Shown: one piece after another, positions 1-8,593 of the stretch
Layout: the number at the start of each line of letters is the position of its first letter
Numbering within the stretch: position 1 is the first letter of the stretch
From: Streptomyces sp. NBC_01717
GTDB taxonomy: Bacteria > Actinomycetota > Actinomycetes > Streptomycetales > Streptomycetaceae
DNA length: 64,000 nucleotides
Direction: 5' to 3'
Assembly (NCBI RefSeq): GCF_036248255.1
Contig: NZ_CP109178.1
Location: 7,693,001 to 7,757,000, forward strand
The notes under the pieces: generated by a model
Told to the model about the DNA's origin: nothing
Databases searched by the model: none
What the model saw: the letters and a program-made list of their open reading frames with translations, nothing else
Translations under genes and position numbers: made by a program

Positions 1-104
1 GCCGCCCCGAGGACATCGCCAACGCCATCGCCTTCTTCACGGGCGAGGAGGCAGGCTTCGTCTCCGGTCAGGTCATGTACGTCGCCGGCGGACCGCTCAA
101 CTGA
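1..104 (+). CDS. C-terminal end of a short-chain dehydrogenase (partial)
   Basis: The reading frame runs from the window edge to a TGA at 102-104 and encodes about 33 residues. It ends in a glycine-rich tail of the kind ...SGQVMYVAGGPLN, which is the usual C-terminus of SDR-family enzymes (FabG-like NAD(P)H-dependent oxidoreductases that reduce or oxidise carbonyl/hydroxyl groups). It lies 20 bases upstream of a second SDR gene on the same strand, so the two are probably cotranscribed. The substrate cannot be told from this fragment. Confidence 0.75.
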   Translation, partial: RPEDIANAIAFFTGEEAGFVSGQVMYVAGGPLN

Positions 105-124
105 CCCGAAGGGCAACGGAGATC

Positions 125-880
125 ATGACTGTGCAGGACAGTGGGAAGGTCGCGCTGATCACGGGCGCGAGCCGGGGGATCGGCTACGGGATCGCCGAGG
201 CGCTCGTCGCCCGCGGCGACCGGGTGTGCATCACCGGGCGCGGCGAGGACGCGCTCAAGGAGGCCGTCGAGAAGCTCGGCTCCGACCGGGTCATCGGCAT
301 CGCCGGCAAGGCGCACGACGAGGCGCACCAGGCAGCGGCTGTCGAACGCACCATGGAGGCGTTCGGACGCGTCGACTTCCTGGTCAACAACGCCGGTACG
401 AACCCGGTCTTCGGCCCGATCGCGGAGCTCGACCTGGCCGTTGCCCGCAAGGTCTACGAGACCAATGTGATCTCGGCGCTCGGCTTCGCCCAGCAGACCT
501 GGAAGGCCTGGCAGAAGGAGAACGGCGGGGCGATCGTCAATATCGCCTCGGTCGCCGGTGTCTCCGCCTCGCCGTTCATCGGCGCGTACGGCATGAGCAA
601 GGCCGCCATGGTCAATCTGACCCTGCAGCTGGCGCACGAGTTCGCACCGGTCGTGCGGGTCAACGCCATCGCCCCCGCGGTCGTGAAGACCAGGTTCGCC
701 ATGGCGCTGTACGAGGGCCGTGAGGCGGAGGCCGCCGCGGCCTATCCGCTCGGCCGGCTCGGCGTCCCCGAGGACATCGGTGGCGCGGCCGCGTTCCTCA
801 CGTCGAACCAGTCCGACTGGATCACGGGACAGACGCTGGTGGTCGACGGAGGTATCTTCCTGAACGCGGGCGTGGGCTGA
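125..880 (+). CDS. SDR family NAD(P)-dependent oxidoreductase, FabG-like
   Basis: A 251-residue cytoplasmic short-chain dehydrogenase. The Rossmann-fold cofactor motif TGASRGIG is near residue 15, the structural NNAG motif near residue 90, the catalytic serine in the IASVAG segment, and the catalytic Tyr/Lys pair in YGMSK near residue 158. The C-terminus VVDGGIFLNAG is typical of the FabG-like branch. Length is normal for the classical family. It follows another SDR gene by 20 bases, which suggests an operon of two paired reductases, often found with fatty-acid, polyketide or catabolic pathways. The start ATG has the purine-rich stretch GGGCAACGGAG upstream. The actual substrate is not determinable from sequence. 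Confidence 0.9.
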   Translation: MTVQDSGKVALITGASRGIGYGIAEALVARGDRVCITGRGEDALKEAVEKLGSDRVIGIAGKAHDEAHQAAAVERTMEAFGRVDFLVNNAGTNPVFGPIAELDLAVARKVYETNVISALGFAQQTWKAWQKENGGAIVNIASVAGVSASPFIGAYGMSKAAMVNLTLQLAHEFAPVVRVNAIAPAVVKTRFAMALYEGREAEAAAAYPLGRLGVPEDIGGAAAFLTSNQSDWITGQTLVVDGGIFLNAGVG

Positions 881-918
881 GCACAGCCTGAGCCGGTTTG
901 GCCCTGATTGCCTCAAGT

Positions 919-952
919 GCCCCGTCGGGCCTAGGGATTGACCCGACGGGGC
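919..952. terminator. Perfect 11-bp hairpin between SDR and ABC-binding-protein genes
   Basis: GCCCCGTCGGG at 919-929 is exactly complemented by CCCGACGGGGC at 942-952, with a 12-base loop. It follows the SDR stop by about 40 bases and is a likely terminator. Its 3' arm overlaps a TTGACC hexamer (938-943) spaced 16 bases from TATGGT (960-965), a plausible housekeeping promoter for the next gene, so terminator and promoter appear to share DNA. Confidence 0.6.
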
Positions 953-998
953 GCTGCGGTATGGTCTGCCGACCCATGGCTGATCGAGGAGCGTGCAC

Positions 999-2579
999 GT
1001 GTTCTACCGGGCCAGGCTGCAGGCCGCTGCAGCCCTTGCTTCCCTTTCTCTGCTGGCCGGCTGCGGTCTCTTGTCCGACAGCGGCTCGGAAGCGGATCAG
1101 AAGATAGTCGTCGGTACCACGAGTGAGCCCTCCACTCTCGATCCGGCGGCGGCGTGGGACAACTCCTGGGAGCTGATGCGCAATGTCTTCCAGACCCTGG
1201 TGAGTTTCCCCACCGGCAGTACGAGCCCCGAGCCCGACGCCGCGGAGTCCTGCACCTTCACCGACCGGACCAGCACGGCCTACCGCTGCACCATCAAGAA
1301 GGGGCTGAAGTTCTCCAACGGGGACCAGCTCGACGCCGAGGCCGTGAAGTACTCCATCGACCGGATCCTGACCATCAAGGTCAAGGGCGGCCCTGTCGGC
1401 CTGCTCGGCTCGCTCGACCGGGTGGAGACCGTGGGTGACGACAAGGTCGTCTTCCACCTCAACAAGCCGGATGCCACCTTCCCCTTCGTCCTGGCCACCC
1501 CCGCGATGTCGCTGGTGGCGCCCAGCGACTATCCGAAGGACCAGGTCCGCACGGACGGCAAGGTCACCGGATCCGGCCCCTACATCCTGGACTCATACGT
1601 GCCGGGGGACAGGGCCGAGCTGGTGAAGAACCCGGACTACAAGGGCTTCGCCAACCGCAAGAACAGTGCCGTGACCATCCGGTACTTCAAGGGGTCCGCC
1701 CCCATGGTCGGCGCGCTGCAGAAGAACGAGATCGACGCCACCTACCGCGGCCTCACCGCCGAGGAGGTCGTCAGACTCGAGGACAACAAGGACGAGAACA
1801 GCAAGCTGCAGCTCATCGAGACCGTCGGCGCCGACATCCGCTTCCTGGTCTTCAACCCCGAGGACCCGGCAGCCGGGAACCCGGCCGTCCGGCGGGCCAT
1901 CGCCCAGCTCGTGGACCGGGACGCCTTGGTGGCCAAGGTGTACCAGGGCACTGCCGAACCGCTGTACTCCATGGTGCCCAAGGGCATCGCAGGCCACACC
2001 ACCAGCTTCTTCGACAGCTTCGGTGACCCGGACAAGGAGAAGGCCAAGCAGATCCTCGTCAAGGCCGGCATCACCGAGCCCGTCGCGATGACGTTCTGGT
2101 TCACCACCGACCGGTACGGCTCCTCGACGGCCCCCGAGTTCGATGAGCTGAAGCGGCAGCTGGAGGCCTCCGGGCTGTTCAAAATCACCCTGAAGAGCGC
2201 TCCGTGGAAGACGTTCCAGGCGGGCTACACCAAGGGCGACTACCCCGTCTTCGGACGCGGCTGGTTCCCGGACTTCCCGGACCCGGACAACTTCATCGCC
2301 CCCTTCGTGGGCAAGGACACCGTCACCGGTATGCCGTACGTGAAGGACGAGATCACCCAGCATCTGCTGCCGCAGAGCCGCCGGGAGAGCGACCGGGGCG
2401 CGGTCAGCAAGCAGTTCGAGCGGGCCCAGAAGATCCTGGTCGACGACGTCCGGCTGCTGCCGCTGTGGCAGGGCAAGCTGTACGTGGCTGCGGGCGAGGA
2501 CATCGGCGGCGGCGAGCGCGCCCTGGACCCGCAGACGGTCATGCAGATGTGGGAGTTGTACCGCAAGGCCAGCTGGTAG
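999..2579 (+). CDS. ABC transporter substrate-binding lipoprotein, family 5 (peptide/nickel type)
   Basis: About 526 residues. The N-terminus is a lipoprotein signal peptide ending in the lipobox LLAGC at about residue 22, so the mature protein should be anchored outside the membrane. The rest matches solute-binding family 5 (DppA/OppA-like): the segment VVGTTSEPSTLDPAAAWDN, then FSNGDQLDAEAVKYSIDR, then the conserved region around SGPYILDSY. The GTG at 999 was preferred over the GTG at 993 because GAGGAG at 986-991 is 7 bases from the former and only 1 from the latter. No permease or ATPase gene is adjacent, so this is an orphan binding protein that probably shares a transporter elsewhere. 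Ligand (oligopeptide or other) unknown. Confidence 0.88.
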   Translation: MFYRARLQAAAALASLSLLAGCGLLSDSGSEADQKIVVGTTSEPSTLDPAAAWDNSWELMRNVFQTLVSFPTGSTSPEPDAAESCTFTDRTSTAYRCTIKKGLKFSNGDQLDAEAVKYSIDRILTIKVKGGPVGLLGSLDRVETVGDDKVVFHLNKPDATFPFVLATPAMSLVAPSDYPKDQVRTDGKVTGSGPYILDSYVPGDRAELVKNPDYKGFANRKNSAVTIRYFKGSAPMVGALQKNEIDATYRGLTAEEVVRLEDNKDENSKLQLIETVGADIRFLVFNPEDPAAGNPAVRRAIAQLVDRDALVAKVYQGTAEPLYSMVPKGIAGHTTSFFDSFGDPDKEKAKQILVKAGITEPVAMTFWFTTDRYGSSTAPEFDELKRQLEASGLFKITLKSAPWKTFQAGYTKGDYPVFGRGWFPDFPDPDNFIAPFVGKDTVTGMPYVKDEITQHLLPQSRRESDRGAVSKQFERAQKILVDDVRLLPLWQGKLYVAAGEDIGGGERALDPQTVMQMWELYRKASW

Positions 2580-2656
2580 GGCTTGCCCGGTCGGTTGTCA
2601 GTGGCCCCCGGTAGGTTCTCGGACAAGAACCGATTTGCGTACCGGAGGTTGTTGAA

Positions 2657-3340
2657 GTGACCGACACCGACCTGCTGCCCGAGTCCTGGCGCGGCGTCCT
2701 CGGCGAAGAGCTGCAGAAGCCGTACTTCAAGGAGCTCACCGAGTTCGTCGAGGAGGAGCGGGCCAAGGGGCCGGTCTATCCGCCGCGTGAGCAGGTCTTC
2801 GCCGCACTGGAAGCCACTCCGTACGACAAGGTGAAGGTCCTGGTACTCGGCCAGGACCCGTACCACGGCGAGGGGCAGGGGCACGGGCTGTGCTTCTCCG
2901 TGCGGCCCGGCGTCAGGACGCCGCCCTCCTTGCGGAACATCTACAAGGAGATGCAGGAGGAGCTCGGCCTGCCGGTCCCGGACAACGGGTATCTGATGCC
3001 GTGGGCCGAGCAGGGTGTCCTGCTGCTCAACGCCGTGCTGACGGTCCGGGCCGGCGAGGCCAACTCGCACAAGGGCAAGGGCTGGGAGAAGGTCACGGAC
3101 GCGGTGATCCGCGCGGTGGCCTCGCGGCCCGATCCGGCGGTCTTCGTCCTCTGGGGCAACTACGCGCAGAAAAAGCTCCCGCTGATCGACGAGGAGCGCC
3201 ATGTGGTGGTCAAGGGCGCGCACCCGTCGCCGCTGTCCGCGAAGAAGTTCTTCGGCTCCCGTCCGTTCACGCAGATCAACGACGCCGTTGCGGCACAGGG
3301 GCACCACCCCATCGACTGGCGCATCCCCGACCTGGGCTGA
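2657..3340 (+). CDS. ung: Uracil-DNA glycosylase, family 1
   Basis: A 227-residue base-excision repair enzyme that removes uracil from DNA. The water-activating motif GQDPYHG (catalytic Asp) is at about residue 65-71, the uracil-binding Phe/Asn region is in LCFSV and LLLNAVLTVR, and the DNA-intercalation motif HPSPLS is at about residue 190. Length and motif order are standard for Ung. The GTG start has CGGAGGTTG about 6 bases upstream. It is a single gene between an ABC-binding protein and an unknown gene, with a short intergenic gap on each side. Confidence 0.95.
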   Translation: MTDTDLLPESWRGVLGEELQKPYFKELTEFVEEERAKGPVYPPREQVFAALEATPYDKVKVLVLGQDPYHGEGQGHGLCFSVRPGVRTPPSLRNIYKEMQEELGLPVPDNGYLMPWAEQGVLLLNAVLTVRAGEANSHKGKGWEKVTDAVIRAVASRPDPAVFVLWGNYAQKKLPLIDEERHVVVKGAHPSPLSAKKFFGSRPFTQINDAVAAQGHHPIDWRIPDLG

Positions 3341-3454
3341 CCGCAGGCACCTGCCCGACAGGCGCGGGCGCTTTGCCCGAGCCTGAGCTGGTTTGCCCGC
3401 ATCAGCGGCTAGCGTCGAGCCGACCGGATTCGAACGGACTTTATCGGGCGTGAC

Positions 3455-3487
3455 GCAGCGACCGGACGCTATGCAGCGACCGGACGC
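3455..3487 (+). repeat. Two tandem 15-bp repeats upstream of a hypothetical gene
   Basis: GCAGCGACCGGACGC occurs at 3455-3469 and again at 3473-3487, an 18-bp period. The repeats sit in the 210-base gap between ung and the next gene, about 65 bases before its start. They could be regulator-binding repeats or neutral; nothing else supports a function. Confidence 0.4.
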
Positions 3488-3551
3488 GACGCGGCGGCCG
3501 GTGCGGTCGGATCCGACCGGGATCGGCTGGGCAGGCGCGAGGGAGACCGCG

Positions 3552-4046
3552 GTGACGGAGCAGCAGCAGGAGGCGTCGAGGGACGCCGTCATGACCAGGA
3601 TCGGCCAGGCGATCATGCTGCTGCACGGTGGCGACCGGGAAGAGGCCCGGAACCGATTCGGCGCACTCTGGTCGGAGATCGGCGAGGACGGCGACGCCCT
3701 TCACCGCTGCACCCTCGCGCACTACATGGCGGACACCCAGGACGATCCCGGTGATGAACTGGCCTGGGACCTGAGGGCGTTGACTGCCGCAGAGGGGCTG
3801 ACCGACGAGCGGGCGGCGGAGCACCGGGACGCGCTCGCGGTCCGGGCCTTCTATCCCGCGCTCCATCTCAGCCTCGCGGCGGACTATGTGAAGCTCCAGC
3901 GCCCGGAAGCTGCCTGGATCCATCTGAACCGGGCCCGGAAGGCCTCCGACGTGCTCGCGGACGACGGGATGGACGACGGGTACGGGGGTGGGGTCCGAGC
4001 GGCGATCGGGCGGCTGGAGCGGCGGCTGTGGGATCAGTGGCCGTAG
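3552..4046 (+). CDS. Hypothetical helical protein, TPR-like
   Basis: About 164 residues. The sequence is alpha-helical, rich in Ala, Arg and Glu, with repeats of the type IGQAIMLLHGGDREEARNRF and LAADYVKLQRPEAAWIHLNRA that resemble helix pairs of tetratricopeptide repeats. There is no signal peptide or membrane segment, so it is probably cytoplasmic and may be a protein-interaction scaffold. The reading frame stays open upstream, but the GTG at 3552 was chosen because GGGAG lies 8 bases before it and the upstream extension is low-complexity Arg/Asp-rich. Its partner and role are unknown. Confidence 0.6.
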   Translation: MTEQQQEASRDAVMTRIGQAIMLLHGGDREEARNRFGALWSEIGEDGDALHRCTLAHYMADTQDDPGDELAWDLRALTAAEGLTDERAAEHRDALAVRAFYPALHLSLAADYVKLQRPEAAWIHLNRARKASDVLADDGMDDGYGGGVRAAIGRLERRLWDQWP

Positions 4047-4489
4047 GCGTCGTCGCAGATCCGGGACTGGGGGCTGCCCGTCGGCCAGCCGCCGTATCCC
4101 CGCCCGAGGGCGCAGACGTCCGTACCGGTGGCGGGCGAGGGTGGCAGGGGAGGGACCGGTGCGGGCACCGGGCGCGGGGCGCGGGCCGGCCATGGCACGG
4201 TCACGCCCGGATGCCGCCTTTGCTGCGGAGTGCGCGGCGCGCTGCGGCGGGTCTCCGAGGGGGCCCCGGCGGCCGGGCCGGACGCCGCCTCGGAGGGCTT
4301 CGGGTCCGGCAGAGCCTCCAGCGTGTCCCGGACCGGTGGCCGGACGATCTGGGGGGCCAGGTCCTGGACGGGCCTGCTGGTCTGAGGCCGGGGCGCAAGG
4401 CCCGGCTGGGGCTCCACGGACACGCAGCCGGACACGGCAGTGACTGCCACCCCGACCAGGAGCTGCACGGCGATTCTGGTTCGTTGCAC
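4034..4489 (-). CDS. Small Pro-rich lipoprotein of unknown function
   Basis: About 151 residues from the proposed GTG. A hydrophobic segment ends in the lipobox VSGC, so the mature protein should be lipid-anchored outside the cell. A long proline/alanine-rich linker follows, then a short conserved-looking C-terminal module with CALGRGYGGWPTGSPQSRICDDAYGH, which contains two cysteines that could pair. The 3' end overlaps the last 13 bases of the convergent gene ending at 4046. An upstream ATG at 4552 is possible, but the extra residues do not look like a signal peptide. Function unknown. Confidence 0.5.
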   Translation of the reverse strand: MQRTRIAVQLLVGVAVTAVSGCVSVEPQPGLAPRPQTSRPVQDLAPQIVRPPVRDTLEALPDPKPSEAASGPAAGAPSETRRSAPRTPQQRRHPGVTVPWPARAPRPVPAPVPPLPPSPATGTDVCALGRGYGGWPTGSPQSRICDDAYGH

Positions 4490-4666
4490 CTGGGCAACTC
4501 TGCTGTGCGGGCAGCACATCGCGGGAGCGGGGAAGTCATGATTGGCCCGCACGAGTGACCCCCGGTCGGCGCAACGCCCGGCCGCTTGCTGCTCCCCGGG
4601 CGAGGGACAGGCGCGGGCCGGGCCGGGTCGGCTCCCCGTCGGCTCCGGGGCGGGTCCTGGGCCGGA

Positions 4667-5188
4667 TCAGTCGCCGGTCGAGCCGTCGATCTTCTCCCGG
4701 ACCAGATCGGCGTGGCCGTTGTGCCGCGCGTACTCCTCGATCATGTGGGTGTAGATCCACCGCAGATTGAACTGCTCACCCTTGCGGCTCAGGCCGACCG
4801 ACAGGTCGTCGAGGCCGACGTTCGCGGTGATCTCCCGGGCCCGCGCGATCTCCGCCTGCCAGATCGCCGCGTCCTGCTCCCAGGTGTCCGCCTCGGTGAG
4901 ATGGAATTCGCCGTCCGGGTCCTCGTCGGTCCCGTAGATCGGCTTCACGTCCTCACCGGCAAGGACCTCGCGGAACCAGCCGCGTTCCACCTCCGCCATG
5001 TGCCGTACGAGCCCGAGCAGGCTGAGCTCCGACGGCGGCACGGAGGCCTCGCGCAGCTGGGCGTCGGTGAGGCCCGCACACTTCAGCGCAAGGGTGTCGC
5101 GGTGATAGTCGAGCCACCCCTCGAGCATCGGGCGTTCGGCGGCGTTGATGGCGGGTTCGGAGCGTTCGCGCGTCGTCATGCCGGCCAT
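4667..5188 (-). CDS. DinB/DUF664 family protein
   Basis: A 173-residue protein of the mini-DinB (DUF664) family, four-helix-bundle proteins that usually bind a metal through three histidines. Candidate ligands are His in YHRDTLALK, His in LVRHMAEVERGWF and His in MIEEYARHNGHADL, in the expected order along the chain. Some relatives are mycothiol-dependent transferases such as maleylpyruvate isomerase-like enzymes, so a thiol-transferase or detoxification role is possible but unproven. The start may be the ATG at 5188 or the one three codons later. It sits alone, convergent with nothing and next to a TetR gene on the same strand. Confidence 0.8.
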   Translation of the reverse strand: MAGMTTRERSEPAINAAERPMLEGWLDYHRDTLALKCAGLTDAQLREASVPPSELSLLGLVRHMAEVERGWFREVLAGEDVKPIYGTDEDPDGEFHLTEADTWEQDAAIWQAEIARAREITANVGLDDLSVGLSRKGEQFNLRWIYTHMIEEYARHNGHADLVREKIDGSTGD

Positions 5189-5219
5189 TCTTTACCGGTG
5201 ATCATGTTCGGGCCAGGTG

Positions 5220-5864
5220 TTATTGCCGGCGGGACCCCAGCATTCCGCGCAACAGCTCGGTGAAGCCGGTGCGCAGCTCTGCCGCGGTCGGTACGGAGCG
5301 GTGGTACGACCCCGCGGCGCAGGAGAACATCAGCCCTTCGCACCAGGCCACCAGGGACAGAGCATGCCGCTCCGGTTCGGCCGAACCGGCCGCCGTCATC
5401 AGCGCCACCAGGGGTTCGCGGAACTGGCGGCCCGTCGCGTCGAAGAACTCCCGCAGCTCCGGCCGCCGGGTGGCTTCCAGGGCGAGTTCGTACCGGCAGA
5501 TCAGCAACTCGGGGTGGCAGGTCAGATACCGGTGCAGCGCCAGTGCGAGACCGGCGACCAGTGCGTCCGGGCCATCGGTGGCTTCCCCCTGCCTCCGGCC
5601 CTCCGGCTCGCCGCCCGGCATCGGGAGTTCGCCCGGGGCGAGCACCTGCGCCTCGCGCTCCGCCAGTCGCCGCACCGTCGCCTCCAGCAGGGCCTGCCGG
5701 GTGCGGGCGTAGTTGGACGTCGAGCCCTGGGGGAGCCCGGCGCGCTCGTCGACGGCGCGATGGGTGAGCCCCCGCATTCCGCGCTCGGCGAGCAGCGCCA
5801 GGGCGGCATCGGTGATCAGCTCGGTCCGGGAGTTGCCGGGGGCGCGCGTGGTGCTTGTGGCCAT
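5220..5864 (-). CDS. TetR family transcriptional regulator
   Basis: A 214-residue dimeric repressor type. The N-terminal helix-turn-helix is about residues 15-62 (LALLAERGMRGLTHRAVDE, then AGLPQGSTSNYARTR); the remainder is the helical ligand-binding/dimerisation domain. It is divergently transcribed from the flavin monooxygenase at 5941, and the 76-base gap holds two copies of the same near-palindrome. This is the classical arrangement of an autoregulated TetR repressor controlling an oxygenase that consumes or makes its ligand. The ligand is unknown, probably an aromatic or related monooxygenase substrate. Confidence 0.92.
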   Translation of the reverse strand: MATSTTRAPGNSRTELITDAALALLAERGMRGLTHRAVDERAGLPQGSTSNYARTRQALLEATVRRLAEREAQVLAPGELPMPGGEPEGRRQGEATDGPDALVAGLALALHRYLTCHPELLICRYELALEATRRPELREFFDATGRQFREPLVALMTAAGSAEPERHALSLVAWCEGLMFSCAAGSYHRSVPTAAELRTGFTELLRGMLGSRRQ

Positions 5865-5884
5865 GGAGCCAACCTACCGTCGCG

Positions 5885-5926
5885 ACTACACCTGTAGTAC
5901 GGTGACTCTGTCACTACACCTGTAGT
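5885..5926. promoter_or_regulatory. Two TetR-type operator palindromes
   Basis: ACTACACCTGTAGT is found at 5885-5898 and identically at 5913-5926. Each has 6-bp arms (ACTACA/TGTAGT) around a 2-base centre, with 28 bp between centres. They lie between the divergent TetR and monooxygenase starts, where a repressor would block both promoters. The exact duplication is strong evidence for a dimer-binding operator; assignment to this TetR is by position. Confidence 0.85.
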
Positions 5927-5940
5927 TCCGAGGGGGAGTC

Positions 5941-7149
5941 ATGGCCGAACCGCATGCGGTCGTCATCGGCAGCGGGATCGGCGGTCTGACCGCCGCCGTG
6001 GCCCTGCACCGGCGTGGCTGGCAGGTCACCGTCCTGGAGCGGGCCGCCTCCCTGGAGCCCGTCGGCGCCGGTATCGGCCTCGCGCCCAACTCCCAGCGCG
6101 CCCTGGACGTGATCGGCCTCGGTGACCGGATCAGGTCCCTGGCCGCCTGGCAGGGCGACGGCGGTATGCGCAGACCGGACGGCCGCTGGCTCGCCCGGAC
6201 CGACAGCGCAGCCGCGACCGAGCGGTTCGGCGGCCCGATCGTCCTGGTGCACCGCGCCACCCTGATCGATGTCCTCGCCGCCGAACTGCCCGCATCCGCC
6301 ATCCGTACCGGGACGGCGGCGGAACTCCTGGACCCGGGCACCGTGGGCGGCGCCCGGGCCGTCGTCGCGACGCCGGCCGGGAACATCGAGGCCGACCTCG
6401 TCGTCGGCGCCGACGGCATCAACTCGGCCGTACGCTCCCTGCTCTTCCCCGCGCACCCCGGACCGTCGTACGCCGGTTTCACCACTTGGCGGGTCGTCGT
6501 CCCCGCGCGCGGGAAGCCCTTCGCCCCGCACGAGACCTGGGGCCGCGGCGCCCTCTGGGGTACCCAGCCGCTCAAGGACGGCCGGGTCTACGCGTACGCG
6601 GCCGCGGTCGCACCCGCCGGAGAGCGGGCCGACGACGAGAAGACCGAGCTGCTGCACCGGTTCGGCGGCTGGCACGACCCGATCCCCGGAATCATCGCCG
6701 CCGTCGAACCCGACCGGATTCTCCGCAACGACGTGCACCATCTGATCGACCCTCTGCCGGCGTTCCACCGAGGCCGTACCGTCCTGGTCGGCGACTGCGC
6801 CCACGCCATGGCGCCCACACTCGGTCAGGGCGGCAACCAGGCCATCGAGGACGGCATCGTGCTCGCCCATCACGCGGCGCCCGAAGGCGATCTGGCGGCG
6901 GCCCTCGCCGCGTACAGCGTGGACCGGGTCCCGCGGACGGGCGGCATCGTCCGCAAGGCCGCCCAGGCGACCCGGTTGATGCGCCTGACCAGCCCTCCAG
7001 CCGTCGTGCTGCGCGACACCCTGATGTCCGCCGTCTCCCGCTTCGGGCCCGGCCTCGTCCTGCGTACCTTCGACGGCATCGCCGACTGGCGGCCTCCGCA
7101 GCACACGTATGCTGCCGGGACGAAGGACACGCCCATGTCGCAGTGGTAG
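5941..7149 (+). CDS. FAD-dependent aromatic-type monooxygenase
   Basis: A 402-residue class A flavoprotein monooxygenase. The N-terminal dinucleotide motif GSGIGGLTAAVAL followed by the acidic ERA end of the beta-alpha-beta unit binds FAD. The DG motif is at about residue 157-158 (VGADGINSAV) and the second FAD motif GDCAHAMAPTLGQGGN at about residue 281. The relatives are salicylate-hydroxylase and kynurenine-3-monooxygenase-like enzymes that hydroxylate aromatics with NAD(P)H and oxygen. GAGGGGGAG lies just before the ATG. Control by the divergent TetR is inferred from the operators. Substrate unknown. Confidence 0.9.
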   Translation: MAEPHAVVIGSGIGGLTAAVALHRRGWQVTVLERAASLEPVGAGIGLAPNSQRALDVIGLGDRIRSLAAWQGDGGMRRPDGRWLARTDSAAATERFGGPIVLVHRATLIDVLAAELPASAIRTGTAAELLDPGTVGGARAVVATPAGNIEADLVVGADGINSAVRSLLFPAHPGPSYAGFTTWRVVVPARGKPFAPHETWGRGALWGTQPLKDGRVYAYAAAVAPAGERADDEKTELLHRFGGWHDPIPGIIAAVEPDRILRNDVHHLIDPLPAFHRGRTVLVGDCAHAMAPTLGQGGNQAIEDGIVLAHHAAPEGDLAAALAAYSVDRVPRTGGIVRKAAQATRLMRLTSPPAVVLRDTLMSAVSRFGPGLVLRTFDGIADWRPPQHTYAAGTKDTPMSQW

Positions 7150-7183
7150 CCACGGGCGGGTCATGGGCTAGAGGGAGACCCCT

Positions 7184-8083
7184 GTGAAGATCGGCTGCAT
7201 CGGGCTCGGCGACATCGCGCAGAAGGCGTATCTGCCGGTACTCACCACCCTGCCCGGGGTCGAACTGCATCTGCAGACCCGTTCCCCCGCCACCCTGGCC
7301 GCCGTCGCCGAGACCCACCGGATCCCGTCGGAGCAGCGCCACACCGACCTCGACTCGCTGATCGCCGTGGGCCTGGACGCCGCGTTCGTGCACGCCCCGA
7401 CCTCCGTGCACCCGGAGATCGCCGGCCGGCTTCTCGACGCGGGTGTGCCCACGTACATCGACAAGCCGCTCGCCTACGAACTCGCCGATTCCGAGCGGCT
7501 GGTGCACCTCGCCGAGGAGCGCGGTGTCAGCCTGGCCGTCGGCTTCAACCGGCGGCTGGCGCCCGGCTACGCGCAGTGCATCGAGCACCCCCGCGAACTG
7601 ATCCTGATGCAGAAGAACCGGGTGGGTCTGCCCGAGGAGCCGCGGGCGATGGTGCTCGACGACTTCATCCATGTCGTCGACACCCTGCGCTTCCTGGTGC
7701 CGGGCCCGGTCGAGCACACCGTCGTACGGGCCAGGATCCGCGACGGGCTGATGCACCACGTCGTGCTGCAGCTGTCCGGCGACGGGTTCACCGCCATCGG
7801 CGCGATGAACCGGCTCAGCGGCTCGACGGAGGAGCGGCTCGAGGTCTCCGGGCAGGACTCCAAACGCGAGGTGGTGAACCTCGCAGAGGTGATCGACCAC
7901 AAGGGGCAGCCGAGCGTCCGGCGACGTGGCGACTGGGTGCCGGTCGCCCGCCAGCGCGGCATCGAACAGGGCGTGCTGACCTTCCTGGACGCCGTGCGGG
8001 CCGGAAAGCTGCTGAGCGCCCGGGACGCTCTTGAGACCCACGAGTTGTGCGAGCGCATCCTGCGTGACCTGGACTGCGCCTAG
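7184..8083 (+). CDS. Gfo/Idh/MocA family oxidoreductase
   Basis: A 299-residue NAD(P)-dependent dehydrogenase-like protein. The Rossmann motif GCIGLGDIAQKAYLPVL is at the N-terminus, and the family EKP motif appears as DKPLAYE at about residue 90, with the Lys expected in catalysis. The C-terminal half is the alpha/beta substrate-binding domain. The family oxidises or reduces sugars, inositols and biliverdin-like compounds. It starts 34 bases after the monooxygenase stop, with a GGGAG ribosome site, so it may be read from the same TetR-controlled transcript. Confidence 0.88.
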   Translation: MKIGCIGLGDIAQKAYLPVLTTLPGVELHLQTRSPATLAAVAETHRIPSEQRHTDLDSLIAVGLDAAFVHAPTSVHPEIAGRLLDAGVPTYIDKPLAYELADSERLVHLAEERGVSLAVGFNRRLAPGYAQCIEHPRELILMQKNRVGLPEEPRAMVLDDFIHVVDTLRFLVPGPVEHTVVRARIRDGLMHHVVLQLSGDGFTAIGAMNRLSGSTEERLEVSGQDSKREVVNLAEVIDHKGQPSVRRRGDWVPVARQRGIEQGVLTFLDAVRAGKLLSARDALETHELCERILRDLDCA

Positions 8084-8232
8084 AGGTCGGGGCCCCCGGC
8101 GCACTGCGTCGCAGCGGACCGCCCACAGTGGAATCCGCAGGTCAGGGCGGGTTTCGTTCCGCTCCGGATGCGTCCCGCTCGGCCCCGGGGCAGGCTGAGG
8201 GCAATGGACCGCCGGCCCGTGGAGGTGACCTC

Positions 8233-8580
8233 GTGAAGCCTCACGACGAGCCACAGGGATGGGGTGCCCTTCAGCCACCGCCCGGCTACTACGCGGCGGA
8301 CGAGCGGCCCCCCGACGCGACACAGCGAAGCCTGATCCTCGACTGGGCGGTCAATCAGCGGATCGCGACCGGCTGGCGTGTGGAGTCCCGGGCCGAGACA
8401 CAGGTCGTGATGGTCAGGGGGCAGCCGCTCAACCATGTGCTGCACGCACTCCTGATGGTGTTCAGCTGCTTCCTGTGGGGGGCCGTGTGGATGGTGCTCG
8501 CCGTGAGGAACAAGGTCGAGCGGGTCGCGCTCACCGTCGACGCGCAGGGGCACATCGTCTCCGTGAACGGCCCGTCATAG
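8233..8580 (+). CDS. Small membrane-anchored hypothetical protein
   Basis: About 115 residues. An N-terminal hydrophilic Pro-rich part is followed by a soluble segment and a hydrophobic helix (LLMVFSCFLWGAVWMVLAV) at about residues 75-95, then a short tail LTVDAQGHIVSVN. The layout resembles small Streptomyces membrane proteins of unknown role. The GTG at 8233 was chosen because GGAGGTG is 5-6 bases upstream; the frame is open further upstream without a good ribosome site. It is convergent with lnt, with only 13 bases between stops. Confidence 0.65.
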   Translation: MKPHDEPQGWGALQPPPGYYAADERPPDATQRSLILDWAVNQRIATGWRVESRAETQVVMVRGQPLNHVLHALLMVFSCFLWGAVWMVLAVRNKVERVALTVDAQGHIVSVNGPS

Positions 8581-8593
8581 CGTGGGTGCCCGG

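Noticed and set aside
2240..3616. A long minus-strand frame across ung and the substrate-binding-protein gene
   Set aside because: It is a composition artefact opposite two well-supported genes.
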